A program made the translations under genes and the position numbers. From Enterobacteriaceae bacterium RIT691 (GTDB taxonomy: Bacteria; Pseudomonadota; Gammaproteobacteria; Enterobacterales; Enterobacteriaceae): a DNA stretch of 64,000 nt. The notes under the pieces are model-generated. The model had not been told where the DNA came from, did no database searches, and saw only the letters and a list, made by a program, of their open reading frames with translations. The stretch is from positions 186,001 through 250,000 of the forward strand of contig WJYM01000004.1 of NCBI GenBank assembly GCA_009668205.1, written 5' to 3'. Shown in pieces: positions 47,480 to 56,108 of this stretch (position 1 is the first letter of the stretch; the number at the start of each line of letters is the position of its first letter).

Positions 47480-47641
47480 CTAAGGACGTCGGCGCCCCAT
47501 AAACAGGCTGACCAGGAACAGAATAATACCGACGATAAACACAATTTTTGCCGCGCCCGCTGCCGTACCAGCCAGACCACCAAACCCCAGTGCGGCGGCA
47601 ATTAACGCGATAACCAGAAAGATAATGCCCCAACGAAACAT
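47480..47641 (-). CDS. ytjA: small membrane protein YtjA (UPF0391)
   Basis: 53-residue hydrophobic protein, [20 protein letters not shown] to SLFMGRRRP, with two membrane helices, matching E. coli YtjA. The ATG at 47639-47641 has the Shine-Dalgarno AAGGAGAATCGT upstream; an in-frame ATG 18 codons earlier lacks homology. Between yjjU and osmY, as in E. coli. Confidence 0.9.
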   Translation of the reverse strand: MFRWGIIFLVIALIAAALGFGGLAGTAAGAAKIVFIVGIILFLVSLFMGRRRP

Positions 47642-47751
47642 ACGATTCTCCTTTACCATAGTTAATGTCGACCGCTTTGATGAACGCTCAGGCACTCAAA
47701 ACGACGGACTTTTCTCCCCGGCAATCACCGGGGAAGAAGTTTTTTAAGCTC

Positions 47752-48363
47752 TTATTTAACCTGAAGGTCGTTCTTCACACTTTTCACGCCATCAATCGCT
47801 TTGGCGATGCTTTCCGCACGTTCACTCTGCGCTTTTGAATCCACATTCCCGGAAAGCTGTACCACGCCATCGGTGGTTTCCACTTTCACTTTGCGGGAAG
47901 GAACGATGTCATCGGCCAGCAGTTTGGCTTTGATTTCGCTGGTCGTCGCGGTATCACCCGCGTAGCCCTGCATGCTCTGAGATTTGCTGTCACGAACATG
48001 CAACTTGTCACTTACCGACGCCACGCCTTCAACGCCTTTCGCAACGGTGACAGCCTCTTCAGCCTGCGCCTGGCTCTCGACGAAACCGCTCAGGGTCACC
48101 ACTTTTTTGTCGGTTTTGACGGAGATATCCGTGCTTTTGATCGAATCATGATCCACTAACGCCGCTTTCACTTTGGCCGTGATGCTGCTGTCATCCATGA
48201 AACCACCGACTTTGTTCATCGAACTGTCGATGCTTTTCCCGGCGCTGTCGGCCGTGGATTGCGCTTTATCCATGGTGGATTCAGCCAGTGCAGTACCGCT
48301 TAACAGGGCTGACCCCAACATGACGGCCAGCAGAGTTTTAGAAAGGTTTTGGCTTGTCATCAT
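47752..48363 (-). CDS. osmY: osmotically inducible periplasmic protein OsmY
   Basis: RpoS-dependent periplasmic chaperone-like protein of 203 residues. Signal peptide to about TALA (residue 27). Two BON domains (about 55-123 and 135-203) each with the [12 protein letters not shown] / [12 protein letters not shown] core. Start at either of two adjacent ATGs (48363 or 48360). Confidence 0.95.
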   Translation of the reverse strand: MMTSQNLSKTLLAVMLGSALLSGTALAESTMDKAQSTADSAGKSIDSSMNKVGGFMDDSSITAKVKAALVDHDSIKSTDISVKTDKKVVTLSGFVESQAQAEEAVTVAKGVEGVASVSDKLHVRDSKSQSMQGYAGDTATTSEIKAKLLADDIVPSRKVKVETTDGVVQLSGNVDSKAQSERAESIAKAIDGVKSVKNDLQVK

Positions 48364-48714
48364 TATCGACTCCTGTAGTTTGCTCAGAATTTGAGCCTGG
48401 CGATCTTCATGATCGCATTGCTGTAGAGGTGATCGTCACCGCAGACATACAGTTATTAATATTGTGATAGACAAGTGCTATGGGTTAATGCGCCATCTAA
48501 TACTTAAGAACCAGATGATTAATCCAGAGAAATTGTCATCACTTTGTTAAATATAGCCAACAATTTTGAACACGCCCGGAGAAACGGTTAAAAACGCAGC
48601 ACATCAACCGAAAACAGGCTCATTTAAGAACTTTCCGCAACGGCGTCGGGAGAGGGGGAAAATGACAGAGCACGGCGCAGGCCGTGCTCTGGAGGGAGAT
48701 TGGAGCAGTAAAAA
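48364..48714. other. osmY-prfC intergenic region
   Basis: 351 bp without a supported gene. It contains the osmY upstream region (AT-rich, presumably RpoS-dependent) and a perfect 10-bp stem AGAGCACGGC / GCCGTGCTCT at 48667-48690 about 25 bp after the prfC stop. This stem could be a weak prfC terminator; it lacks a strong T run. Confidence 0.5.
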
Positions 48715-50304
48715 TCAGTGTTCGCGAGTTTTACGGAACTGAACGTCCGGATAGCGTTCCTGCGTCAGGTTGAGGTTCACCATGGTCGGCGCGATATAAG
48801 TGAGGTTATCGCCACCGTCCAGCGCCAGCTGAACTTCGTTCTTGCGCTTGAACTCTTCAAACTTCTTCACGTCGGTGCTTTCTACCCAACGGGCTGTCGC
48901 GACGTTGACCGATTCGTAAATCGCTTCAACGTTGTATTCACTCTTCAGACGCGCAACCACCACGTCGAACTGCAGGACACCCACGGCGCCCACAATCAGA
49001 TCGTTGTTGGCAATCGGACGGAAGACCTGTACCGCGCCTTCTTCAGAAAGCTGAACCAGCCCTTTGAGCAGCTGTTTCTGCTTGAGCGGATCCTTGAGGC
49101 GAATACGGCGGAACAGTTCAGGGGCGAAGTTCGGGATACCGGTGAACTTCATCATTTCGCCCTGAGTGAAGGTATCGCCAATCTGAATGGTGCCGTGGTT
49201 GTGCAGACCGATGATGTCGCCCGGATACGCCTCTTCCACGTGAGAGCGGTCGCCCGCCATAAAGGTCAGCGCGTCGGAAATGACCACGTCTTTACCGATA
49301 CGCACCTGGCGCAGCTTCATGCCTTTTTCATACTTACCGGAAACCACACGCATAAACGCCACGCGGTCACGGTGTTTCGGGTCCATGTTGGCCTGAATTT
49401 TGAAGACGAAGCCGGTGAATTTCTCGTCCTTCGCTTCCACCAGACGGGTGTCTGTTTGACGTGGCATCGGCGCAGGCGCCCATTCCACCAGACCGTCCAG
49501 CATATGGTCTACGCCGAAGTTACCCAATGCGGTACCGAAGAACACCGGTGTAATTTCACCCGCGAGGAACAGCTCTTTATCAAACTCGTTGGACGCGCCC
49601 TGCACCAGCTCCAGCTCATCGCGCAGCTGCTGTGCCAGTTCTTCACCGACGGCCGCATCCAGCTCTGGATTGTTCAGGCCTTTTACGATGCGCACTTCCT
49701 GAATGGTGTGACCTTTACCGGTCTGATACAGGTAGGTTTCATCTTTATAGAGGTGATAAACGCCCTTGAACAGCTTGCCGCAGCCAATCGGCCAGGTAAT
49801 TGGCGCACAGCCAATTTTCAGCTCACGCTCAACTTCATCCAGCACTTCCATCGGATCGCGAATATCGCGGTCGAGTTTGTTCATGAAGGTCAGGATCGGC
49901 GTATCGCGCAGACGGGTGACTTCCATCAGCTTACGGGTCCGGTCCTCAACGCCTTTTGCGGCATCGATAACCATCAGACAGCAGTCCACCGCCGTCAGAG
50001 TACGATAGGTATCTTCAGAGAAGTCTTCGTGGCCCGGGGTATCCAGCAGGTTCACCAGACAGTTCTGATACGGGAACTGCATTACGGAGGTGGTTATCGA
50101 AATCCCACGCTGCTTTTCCATTTCCATCCAGTCAGATTTCGCATGCTGGCTGGAGCCACGGCCTTTTACGGTCCCGGCAGTCTGGATCGCCTGTCCGAAC
50201 AGCAGCACCTTTTCGGTGATGGTCGTTTTACCGGCATCCGGGTGAGAGATGATGGCAAAAGTGCGGCGTTTGGCCACCTCTTGCAGATAAGGAGACAACG
50301 TCAT
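48715..50304 (-). CDS. prfC: peptide chain release factor 3
   Basis: Translational GTPase that recycles RF1 and RF2 after termination. The 529 residues equal E. coli RF3. The G1 motif SHPDAGKTT at residues 20-28 is followed by switch [12 protein letters not shown]3 DTPGHEDF and G4 NKLD. Domain II and III follow. Its own transcript is likely, with yjjG upstream on the same strand. Confidence 0.97.
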   Translation of the reverse strand: MTLSPYLQEVAKRRTFAIISHPDAGKTTITEKVLLFGQAIQTAGTVKGRGSSQHAKSDWMEMEKQRGISITTSVMQFPYQNCLVNLLDTPGHEDFSEDTYRTLTAVDCCLMVIDAAKGVEDRTRKLMEVTRLRDTPILTFMNKLDRDIRDPMEVLDEVERELKIGCAPITWPIGCGKLFKGVYHLYKDETYLYQTGKGHTIQEVRIVKGLNNPELDAAVGEELAQQLRDELELVQGASNEFDKELFLAGEITPVFFGTALGNFGVDHMLDGLVEWAPAPMPRQTDTRLVEAKDEKFTGFVFKIQANMDPKHRDRVAFMRVVSGKYEKGMKLRQVRIGKDVVISDALTFMAGDRSHVEEAYPGDIIGLHNHGTIQIGDTFTQGEMMKFTGIPNFAPELFRRIRLKDPLKQKQLLKGLVQLSEEGAVQVFRPIANNDLIVGAVGVLQFDVVVARLKSEYNVEAIYESVNVATARWVESTDVKKFEEFKRKNEVQLALDGGDNLTYIAPTMVNLNLTQERYPDVQFRKTREH

Positions 50305-50395
50305 AGTCAGTTCTTCTTAAGTAAACGCGGCACTAAACCGCGCATGTTGAATACGAAAAATGCGGCTATTTTACCCGTAAGGCGGGGACTGACAA

Positions 50396-51076
50396 TCAAT
50401 GTTTACACAGGAGTTGCTCCAGCTCGTTCAGCGAGGTCACAGTCCAGGTCGGTTTGATGTGTTCAGGAAGCGCCTGCTGGTGCGCATTCAGCCAGCAGGT
50501 GGAGAGGCCAGCGTTCATCCCGCCGAGAATATCCGACGCGGCGGTGTCGCCGACCATCAGCACCCGTGAGCGGTCCGGATTGCCAGCCTGTTCAAGGGTA
50601 TAATCGAAAATTCGCGCGTCCGGTTTTGCCACGCCCACTTCTTCAGAAATGATCAGCAGATCAAAGTGCTCACGCAGCCCGGTACGTTCAAGACGGATTT
50701 GTTGCAGCGACGTGAAGCCGTTGGTAATGATGCCCATCTTCACGTTGCCCTTCAGGGCATTGAGCAGAGACACCGCACCAGGCAGTGGAGCACAAATCTC
50801 TGCCATCGCATTCATGAAGGCGTCATTCAGGTCGCCTGGTTTGACGTTCAGACGTGCAGCCCAACTCTCAAAACGCTGATGCTGAAGCTGTAGGGACGTG
50901 ATGGCACCATTCTGGTAATCGACCCACAGTGGCTTATTCACGGCCTGATAGTCCTGGAAATCTTCAGCGGTGAAGGTCACGCTATAATCAAGAAACATCC
51001 GCTGTAAGCCGCTGAACGAATCGAAGGTAAACAGCGTTTCATCGGCATCAAAGAAAATCCAGTCCCACATCTTCAT
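50396..51076 (-). CDS. yjjG: pyrimidine nucleotidase YjjG
   Basis: HAD-family house-cleaning 5'-nucleotidase of 226 residues preferring dUMP, UMP and dTMP. The nucleophile motif FFDADETLF is at about residues 8-16, with TNGFTSLQQ (motif II), EVGVAKPD (motif III) and [11 protein letters not shown] (motif IV). It follows rimI by 16 bp on the same strand, so holD-rimI-yjjG is a likely unit. Confidence 0.93.
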   Translation of the reverse strand: MKMWDWIFFDADETLFTFDSFSGLQRMFLDYSVTFTAEDFQDYQAVNKPLWVDYQNGAITSLQLQHQRFESWAARLNVKPGDLNDAFMNAMAEICAPLPGAVSLLNALKGNVKMGIITNGFTSLQQIRLERTGLREHFDLLIISEEVGVAKPDARIFDYTLEQAGNPDRSRVLMVGDTAASDILGGMNAGLSTCWLNAHQQALPEHIKPTWTVTSLNELEQLLCKH

Positions 51077-51092
51077 GTTAAAAACCCTTGTC

Positions 51093-51539
51093 TTACATAC
51101 TGATTGGCAGTGCCATAATTATCGCGTCCTCACGCCCGTCTGCGGTCGGATAGTAATTGCGTCGGATGGTCGCCTCGTTGAAACCTAAGCTTTCATACAG
51201 TGCGATGGCGGCGACATTCGACGCACGAACTTCCAGCCACAGCGTGACAACGCCGCGTTTTTCTACTTCGTCGATAACCTGTTCAAGCAGTTCACGGCCT
51301 AAGCCCCGGCGCTGGTACGCAGGGTCTACGGCAATATTGAACAGCGTGGCCTCGTCGAGCACGATTTGGGTGATGGCGAAAGCCGCCATTTCACCGTCGA
51401 CCGTCAGCTGCAGGTTGAGATAGCGCTCTCCCTGATTGCTGGAAAGCGTTTGCTCGCTCCAGGGAAAGGCATGGGCGCGCTGTTCAATGATCAACGCGCG
51501 AGGTAAATCAGTCTGGCTGAGGGAAGAAATCGTGTTCAT
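51093..51539 (-). CDS. rimI: ribosomal protein S18-alanine N-acetyltransferase
   Basis: GNAT acetyltransferase of 148 residues acetylating the N-terminal Ala of S18. The ATG at 51537-51539 ([16 protein letters not shown]) gives the E. coli length; the longer upstream frame is the holD coding region in another phase. The acetyl-CoA motif is [17 protein letters not shown] at about residues 72-88. It overlaps the holD 3' end by 32 bp. Confidence 0.94.
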   Translation of the reverse strand: MNTISSLSQTDLPRALIIEQRAHAFPWSEQTLSSNQGERYLNLQLTVDGEMAAFAITQIVLDEATLFNIAVDPAYQRRGLGRELLEQVIDEVEKRGVVTLWLEVRASNVAAIALYESLGFNEATIRRNYYPTADGREDAIIMALPISM

Positions 51540-51921
51540 GGGCACAAATCTGTTGCCAAAGATCGGCGCGGGCTGCCGCACTGATTTGGAGTTGATGGTA
51601 GGCCGGGCTGGCAACCTGTGCACCTTCCAGCGCAACAGGCTCACCTTCACCCAGACGCCAGCTATTGCAGCGACCGCCCTGCGGCAGCATCGCCACGCGT
51701 TCAGGCGTGAGCTGCAAAACCTGATCTGGCGTGACGGCCAGCGCGCGAAGGACATCGCGCACCAGAGGCTCAGTCAGTGGCGGCAGTTCTTCTGCCACCA
51801 TCACCAGACGAATATGCTCAGGCAGCGAGATCGCAATTTCACCCTGTAGCACCGAGGGGCGACGCAAAGCCCACTGGGTAATGCCCAGTTGCTGTAGTTG
51901 CCAGTCTCTTCGGGATGTCAT
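51508..51921 (-). CDS. holD: DNA polymerase III psi subunit
   Basis: Clamp-loader accessory protein linking chi to the gamma/tau complex and to SSB. 137 residues, MTSRRDWQLQQLGITQWALR to DFFPQPD, as in E. coli. The ATG is at 51919-51921. The same frame runs open about 780 bp further upstream, antisense to rsmC, without homology. Divergent from rsmC; overlaps rimI by 32 bp. Confidence 0.94.
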   Translation of the reverse strand: MTSRRDWQLQQLGITQWALRRPSVLQGEIAISLPEHIRLVMVAEELPPLTEPLVRDVLRALAVTPDQVLQLTPERVAMLPQGGRCNSWRLGEGEPVALEGAQVASPAYHQLQISAAARADLWQQICAHEHDFFPQPD

Positions 51922-52050
51922 CGCGGGTTTCTCCTGTCTGTCAGGCGGCGAAATATAGCAAATTCGGCGAAGTTGCGCCAATAAAGCAGGGAGGCAGGAT
52001 CGCGGATAACGTGTATAATCGCGCCCGTCTTTAATAGAGGATCTCGTTTT

Positions 52051-53079
52051 ATGTCTGCATTGAACCCGGCAAGTGAAGTCTTGCTGCGCCACAGTGATGA
52101 TTTCGAAGAAAGCCGCATTCTGTTTGCCGGTGATCTGCAGGATGACCTGCCCGCTCGTCTCGATACCGCGTTTAGCCGCGCTCACACCCAGCAGTATCAC
52201 CATTGGCAGGTGCTCAGCCGCCAGATGGGCGAGAACGCACGTTTCAGCCTGACAGCGGAAGCCGCTGACGTGGCGGACTGCGATACGCTCATTTACTACT
52301 GGCCGAAAAATAAGCCGGAAGCGCTGTATCATCTGACCAATATTCTGTCCCTGATGCCAGTGGGTACGGATATTTTTGTGGTCGGAGAGAACCGCAGCGG
52401 CGTGCGTAGCGCGGAGCAAATGCTCGCGCAATACGCGCCATTGAACAAAGTCGACAGCGCCCGCCGCTGTGGTCTGTACCATGGCCGTCTGGAAAAACAG
52501 CCATCGTTTAACGCCGAAGATAACTGGGGCGAATATCAGCTCGACGGTCTGACCATCAAAACGCTGCCGGGCGTCTTCAGCCGCGACGGTCTGGATGTGG
52601 GTAGCCGACTGCTGCTCTCCACGCTGACGCCACACACCAAAGGTAAAGTGCTGGACGTTGGCTGTGGTGCCGGCGTGCTCTCCACCGTACTCGCCAGCCA
52701 CTCACCGAAAGTCCGCCTGACCCTCTGTGATGTCAGCGCACCGGCGGTCGAAGCGAGCCGTGCGACGCTTGCCGCTAACGGTCTTGAAGGCGAAGTGTTT
52801 GCCAGTGATGTTTTCTCTGACGTTACCGGCCGTTTCGACATGATTATTTCGAACCCGCCGTTCCATGATGGCCTGCAAACCAGCCTTGAAGCTGCGCAGC
52901 AGTTGATTCGTGGCGCGGTGCGTCATCTCAACAGCGGTGGCGAACTGCGCATCGTGGCTAACGCCTTCCTGCCATACCCGAAAGTGTTGGATGAGACCTT
53001 TGGTTTCCACGAAGTGATTGCCCAAACAGGCCGCTTTAAGGTCTACCGTACGGTAATGACCCGCCAGGCAAAAAAATAA
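52051..53079 (+). CDS. rsmC: 16S rRNA m2G1207 methyltransferase
   Basis: AdoMet-dependent methyltransferase of 342 residues acting on G1207 of 16S rRNA in the 30S subunit. An N-terminal pseudo-MTase domain (about 1-160) is followed by the active Rossmann domain with motif [14 protein letters not shown] near residue 200 and the N2-guanine catalytic SNPPFHDG near residue 268. ATG at 52051, monocistronic. Confidence 0.96.
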   Translation: MSALNPASEVLLRHSDDFEESRILFAGDLQDDLPARLDTAFSRAHTQQYHHWQVLSRQMGENARFSLTAEAADVADCDTLIYYWPKNKPEALYHLTNILSLMPVGTDIFVVGENRSGVRSAEQMLAQYAPLNKVDSARRCGLYHGRLEKQPSFNAEDNWGEYQLDGLTIKTLPGVFSRDGLDVGSRLLLSTLTPHTKGKVLDVGCGAGVLSTVLASHSPKVRLTLCDVSAPAVEASRATLAANGLEGEVFASDVFSDVTGRFDMIISNPPFHDGLQTSLEAAQQLIRGAVRHLNSGGELRIVANAFLPYPKVLDETFGFHEVIAQTGRFKVYRTVMTRQAKK

Positions 53080-53191
53080 TCCTGCGCTAATACGCCCGCG
53101 ACATTTCGCCGCGGGCGCTCTCTGTTTTCCTCATTCCTGCCGACCGCCGCCCATTTTTGCAACAATAAAAAGTATCCCACGCAATTAAGTG

Positions 53192-53219
53192 TTGACGAAA
53201 ATCGGAAAACCACTAGAAT
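53192..53219 (+). promoter_or_regulatory. promoter of the leu tRNA operon
   Basis: -35 TTGACG (53192-53197), 16-bp spacer, -10 TAGAAT (53214-53219), and a GC-rich discriminator GCGCCTCC typical of stringently controlled stable-RNA promoters. Confidence 0.8.
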
Positions 53220-53260
53220 GCGCCTCCGTGGTTACGATTCTTTCTGAGAATCGATGGTAT

Positions 53261-53346
53261 GCGAAGGTGGCGGAATTGGTAGACGCGCTAGCTTCAGGTG
53301 TTAGTGTCCTTAGGATGTGGGGGTTCGAGTCCCCCCCCTCGCACCA
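53261..53346 (+). tRNA. tRNA-Leu (anticodon CAG), copy 1
   Basis: 86-nt class II tRNA reading CUG codons, starting GCGAAGGTGGCGGAATTGGT and ending in encoded CCA. Anticodon loop CTTCAGGT and a long variable arm are present. Corresponds to one of E. coli leuQ/P/V. Confidence 0.95.
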
Positions 53347-53378
53347 TTAACAACCACGAAAAATATCTCTCGCACTGT

Positions 53379-53464
53379 GCGAAGGTGGCGGAATTGGTAG
53401 ACGCGCTAGCTTCAGGTGTTAGTGTCCTTAGGATGTGGGGGTTCGAGTCCCCCCCCTCGCACCA
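53379..53464 (+). tRNA. tRNA-Leu (anticodon CAG), copy 2
   Basis: Identical to the first copy over all 86 nt, separated by a 32-bp spacer. Part of the same transcript. Confidence 0.95.
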
Positions 53465-53497
53465 ACGAGACGATAGTAGTAAAGATAAGATGACTGT

Positions 53498-53583
53498 GCG
53501 AAGGTGGCGGAATTGGTAGACGCGCTAGCTTCAGGTGTTAGTGTCCTTAGGATGTGGGGGTTCGAGTCCCCCCCCTCGCACCA
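53498..53583 (+). tRNA. tRNA-Leu (anticodon CAG), copy 3
   Basis: Identical to the other two copies, separated from the second by a 33-bp spacer. No clear terminator follows before yjjZ. Confidence 0.95.
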
Positions 53584-53610
53584 CTCTCTTATCTCACGCT
53601 TCCTTCCGTA

Positions 53611-53850
53611 TTACCCCATCAGTTTCAAATTCATCATCACCAGCATCATCCCACTGATAACGGCAATCGCCGACGGCAACAAGACGAAGTGACGCCACTG
53701 ACGGTGCCAAATCATGGCGCAGGATAACAGCAATCCTGTCACGATAAGTCCACGCCAGGTCTCCGCAGACAGGCCAGCAAAACCCAGTGCCGCCAGAACG
53801 ATGCCTGGGATCAGCACGCCCCATCCACTGCCTAACGCTCGCTGCAACAT
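53611..53850 (-). CDS. yjjZ: small membrane protein YjjZ (DUF1435)
   Basis: 79-residue hydrophobic protein, MLQRALGSGWGVLIPGIVLA to MMNLKLMG, with about three helices. The ATG at 53848-53850 gives the E. coli YjjZ length; an in-frame ATG 13 codons earlier lies inside the Fur box. A strong Fur box precedes it, agreeing with reported Fur/iron control of E. coli yjjZ. Function unknown. Confidence 0.85.
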   Translation of the reverse strand: MLQRALGSGWGVLIPGIVLAALGFAGLSAETWRGLIVTGLLLSCAMIWHRQWRHFVLLPSAIAVISGMMLVMMNLKLMG

Positions 53851-53868
53851 GATGTGATCTCTTACATT

Positions 53869-53887
53869 GATAATGAGAACTAATATC
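53869..53887. promoter_or_regulatory. Fur box upstream of yjjZ
   Basis: GATAATGAGAACTAATATC matches 15 of 19 positions of the Fur consensus. It is 19 bp upstream of the yjjZ start. Confidence 0.8.
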
Positions 53888-54102
53888 ATATGGTAATTTT
53901 TATCATTTGTCAGCTGGCGGAGGAAACCCCTGCATCTTTACTTTCAGGCTGATGACAGCCCAGTGGTAAGGTGATAAATTGTGCGAAAAATCCGAATAGA
54001 TAAGTGTTCATGATATATTCGCGCGATTCGTTCCCGTGCGAAATTTGTCATTTCTTAGCGTTAGTAATTCTATATTCCCATAATAAATAATGATTTCCTG
54101 AC

Positions 54103-55167
54103 ATGACAGCACAATCCTGGCGTTCTTTACGCACCAAAAAATATCAATTCTCGCTGCGGCTTTTTTTATTTCTTAATCTGGCCTCCTCCCTGTTTTCAAT
54201 GCTGAGCCCGGTCTATCACATCGCGGCGATAACCCTCCCGTTGGTCACAATAACGCTAAGCAGCGCAGGATTACTGCTGGGACACTGGACCTGGCGTGAT
54301 AAGAAAATCAATATTCCGGTGATTTCCGTTTTTTTCGGGCTGCTATGGGCATGGCATGTCGCCCTAAAAGCGTCGCTGATGGTCCAGCCCGGATTTAACT
54401 ATTTAGTCATTGCGTTATTAAGCGTGCTGTTTGTCGGTGCGATTGCATTTTCGAATAATATCATCGCATTTATCCTGCATTCATTCCCGGTGCTCATCAC
54501 CTGCCTGTGGCTTGGCGAGGGCGATCAATGGATAAGAATGGTTTATTGTTTCGCGCTACCGGTGGTCGGCATTTCCATCCAAAGCGTGATTCAAAAACGG
54601 TACGACAACTTTGCCCAAAGCCTGATGGGTAGCCTGTTGGCAGAACGGCAAACGCTGAATGATTTAAGCATGCTCGATCCCCTGACCGGCCTGTACAATC
54701 GCCGCGGCTTACAAAACCGGCTCGATACCCTTTTTAGCCTGGAACCGGGTGAACATTACGTTCTGCTGCTGGATATCGATTATTTCAAAGCCTATAACGA
54801 TCACTACGGCCACATGATGGGCGATCAGGCACTGATTCAGGTGTCTGCTGCCATCCGCAATGCCGTGCGCTCAAGAGACATTGTGACGCGTTATGGTGGT
54901 GAAGAGTTTATGGTGCTGCTGACCTCAACCCAGGGTGAGAAAGCGCTGCAAACCGCCGAGCGTATTCGCCAGCGCGTCTACGACCTGAAAATTCCCCACA
55001 TGTTTAATCAGCATGTCGCCACCAACGTGACGGTCAGTATTGGTCTCGCGCCGCTGTGCGGTGAGGACATTGCCGGAGCCCTTGAACAGGCAGATAAAGC
55101 GTTGTACGAAGCTAAACATCTGGGTCGCAATAACATTCTCGCAAGCGACAGCCTCCAGGCACATTAA
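54103..55167 (+). CDS. membrane-bound diguanylate cyclase (GGDEF)
   Basis: 354 residues: about six membrane helices (residues 15-160), a short helical linker and a GGDEF domain from about 180. The active-site loop is GGEEF at 265-269, preceded by the domain signature DPLTGLYNRRGLQNRL at 192-207 and the metal-site LDIDYFKAYNDHYGH at 223-237. The allosteric I-site RxxD (RSRD, 256-259) is intact, so product inhibition is expected. It should make c-di-GMP from GTP at the inner membrane. It lies between two Fur-boxed genes, a place without a cyclase in E. coli K-12. Confidence 0.9.
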   Translation: MTAQSWRSLRTKKYQFSLRLFLFLNLASSLFSMLSPVYHIAAITLPLVTITLSSAGLLLGHWTWRDKKINIPVISVFFGLLWAWHVALKASLMVQPGFNYLVIALLSVLFVGAIAFSNNIIAFILHSFPVLITCLWLGEGDQWIRMVYCFALPVVGISIQSVIQKRYDNFAQSLMGSLLAERQTLNDLSMLDPLTGLYNRRGLQNRLDTLFSLEPGEHYVLLLDIDYFKAYNDHYGHMMGDQALIQVSAAIRNAVRSRDIVTRYGGEEFMVLLTSTQGEKALQTAERIRQRVYDLKIPHMFNQHVATNVTVSIGLAPLCGEDIAGALEQADKALYEAKHLGRNNILASDSLQAH

Positions 55168-55214
55168 TCCCTTTCTTAGTGGAAAAAGTGTTGCGATAGT
55201 GCTCGCCTATGTTT

Positions 55215-55233
55215 AGGATTGGCAATCATTATC
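55215..55233. promoter_or_regulatory. Fur box upstream of fhuF
   Basis: AGGATTGGCAATCATTATC matches 13 of 19 Fur consensus positions, with a complete right half ATCATTATC. It ends 26 bp before the fhuF start. Confidence 0.72.
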
Positions 55234-55259
55234 ATTTAGATTTGTATCTGACTATTGCT

Positions 55260-56048
55260 ATGGCTTATCGCTCCGTTTCGCACAGTGACGAGATTATCTG
55301 GCGTGCCCCACTTGTTGGGCAAGAACCTACGCTGGCCAGTGCATTGCGGGAAAAGATAACCGAGCACCGCCCCCATCTGCTGGAGTTTATGCGGCTTAAT
55401 GAGACGCATGCGCCACACGCAATAACGCTGGCACAATGGCGTCGGCCGTCAGAACTGGCCTCTCTTCTGGCACGCTATTCCGACCACATCTACCGCAATA
55501 ACCCGGCGCAAACACGTGAAAATAAACCCCTGCTGTCGCTTTGGGCACAGTGGTATTTCGGCCTGCAGGTTCCTTCACTGATGCTGGCATTGCTGACCGA
55601 AGAGCGGGCGCTGAGTCTGTCACCTGAACATTTTCACGTCGAGTTTCATGAAACCGGGCGTGTCGCCTGTTTCTGGGTGGACGTTCACCAGGATCCCCTT
55701 CTCACTCAGCGCTCTGCGGCTGAACGTATGGAACAGTTGGTGATTCAGGCCCTGATGCCGGTCGTAGAAACGCTGGAAGCTACCGGTGAAATCCACGGTA
55801 AGCTCATCTGGAGCAACACCGGATACCTGATTAACTGGTATCTTGGCGAAATGAAAACGCTGCTGGGTGAAGAGCTTGTCGATACCCTGCGCCAGCGTTT
55901 GTTCTTTGCTAAACAATTATCAACCGGGCAGGACAACCCGCTGTGGCGCACCGTGGTACTGCGTGACGGCCTGCTGGTGCGTCGTACCTGCTGCCAGCGC
56001 TACCGCCTTCCCGACGTACAACAATGCGGCGACTGCACGTTAAAATAA
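55260..56048 (+). CDS. fhuF: ferric iron reductase FhuF
   Basis: [2Fe-2S] reductase that releases iron from hydroxamate siderophores in the cytoplasm. The ATG at 55260 gives 262 residues (MAYRSVSHSDEIIW), the E. coli length; a 17-codon upstream extension of the frame contains the Fur box. The cluster ligands are in the C-terminal TCCQRYRLPDVQQCGDCTLK (CC-x10-C-x2-C). Confidence 0.95.
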   Translation: MAYRSVSHSDEIIWRAPLVGQEPTLASALREKITEHRPHLLEFMRLNETHAPHAITLAQWRRPSELASLLARYSDHIYRNNPAQTRENKPLLSLWAQWYFGLQVPSLMLALLTEERALSLSPEHFHVEFHETGRVACFWVDVHQDPLLTQRSAAERMEQLVIQALMPVVETLEATGEIHGKLIWSNTGYLINWYLGEMKTLLGEELVDTLRQRLFFAKQLSTGQDNPLWRTVVLRDGLLVRRTCCQRYRLPDVQQCGDCTLK

Positions 56049-56060
56049 GTTTCTGGCCAT

Positions 56061-56097
56061 AAAAAAACCGGCAGCCTCAGGCTGCCGGTTTTTTTTA
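56061..56097. terminator. bidirectional terminator between fhuF and PTS IIC
   Basis: Perfect stem AACCGGCAGCC / GGCTGCCGGTT with a 3-nt loop, an A run on one side and eight T on the other. Confidence 0.9.
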
Positions 56098-56108
56098 CGT
56101 CATGAGGC

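Noticed and set aside
48718..50457. 579-codon reading frame opposite prfC
   Set aside because: Antisense shadow of prfC with no recognisable domain or ribosome-binding site.
51922..52701. 780-bp N-terminal extension of holD antisense to rsmC
   Set aside because: The extension lies antisense to rsmC; homology to the psi subunit begins exactly at the internal ATG (51921).
53298..53519. Short ORFs running through the tRNA-Leu genes
   Set aside because: They read tRNA sequence and its repeats; the tRNA structure and encoded CCA explain them.
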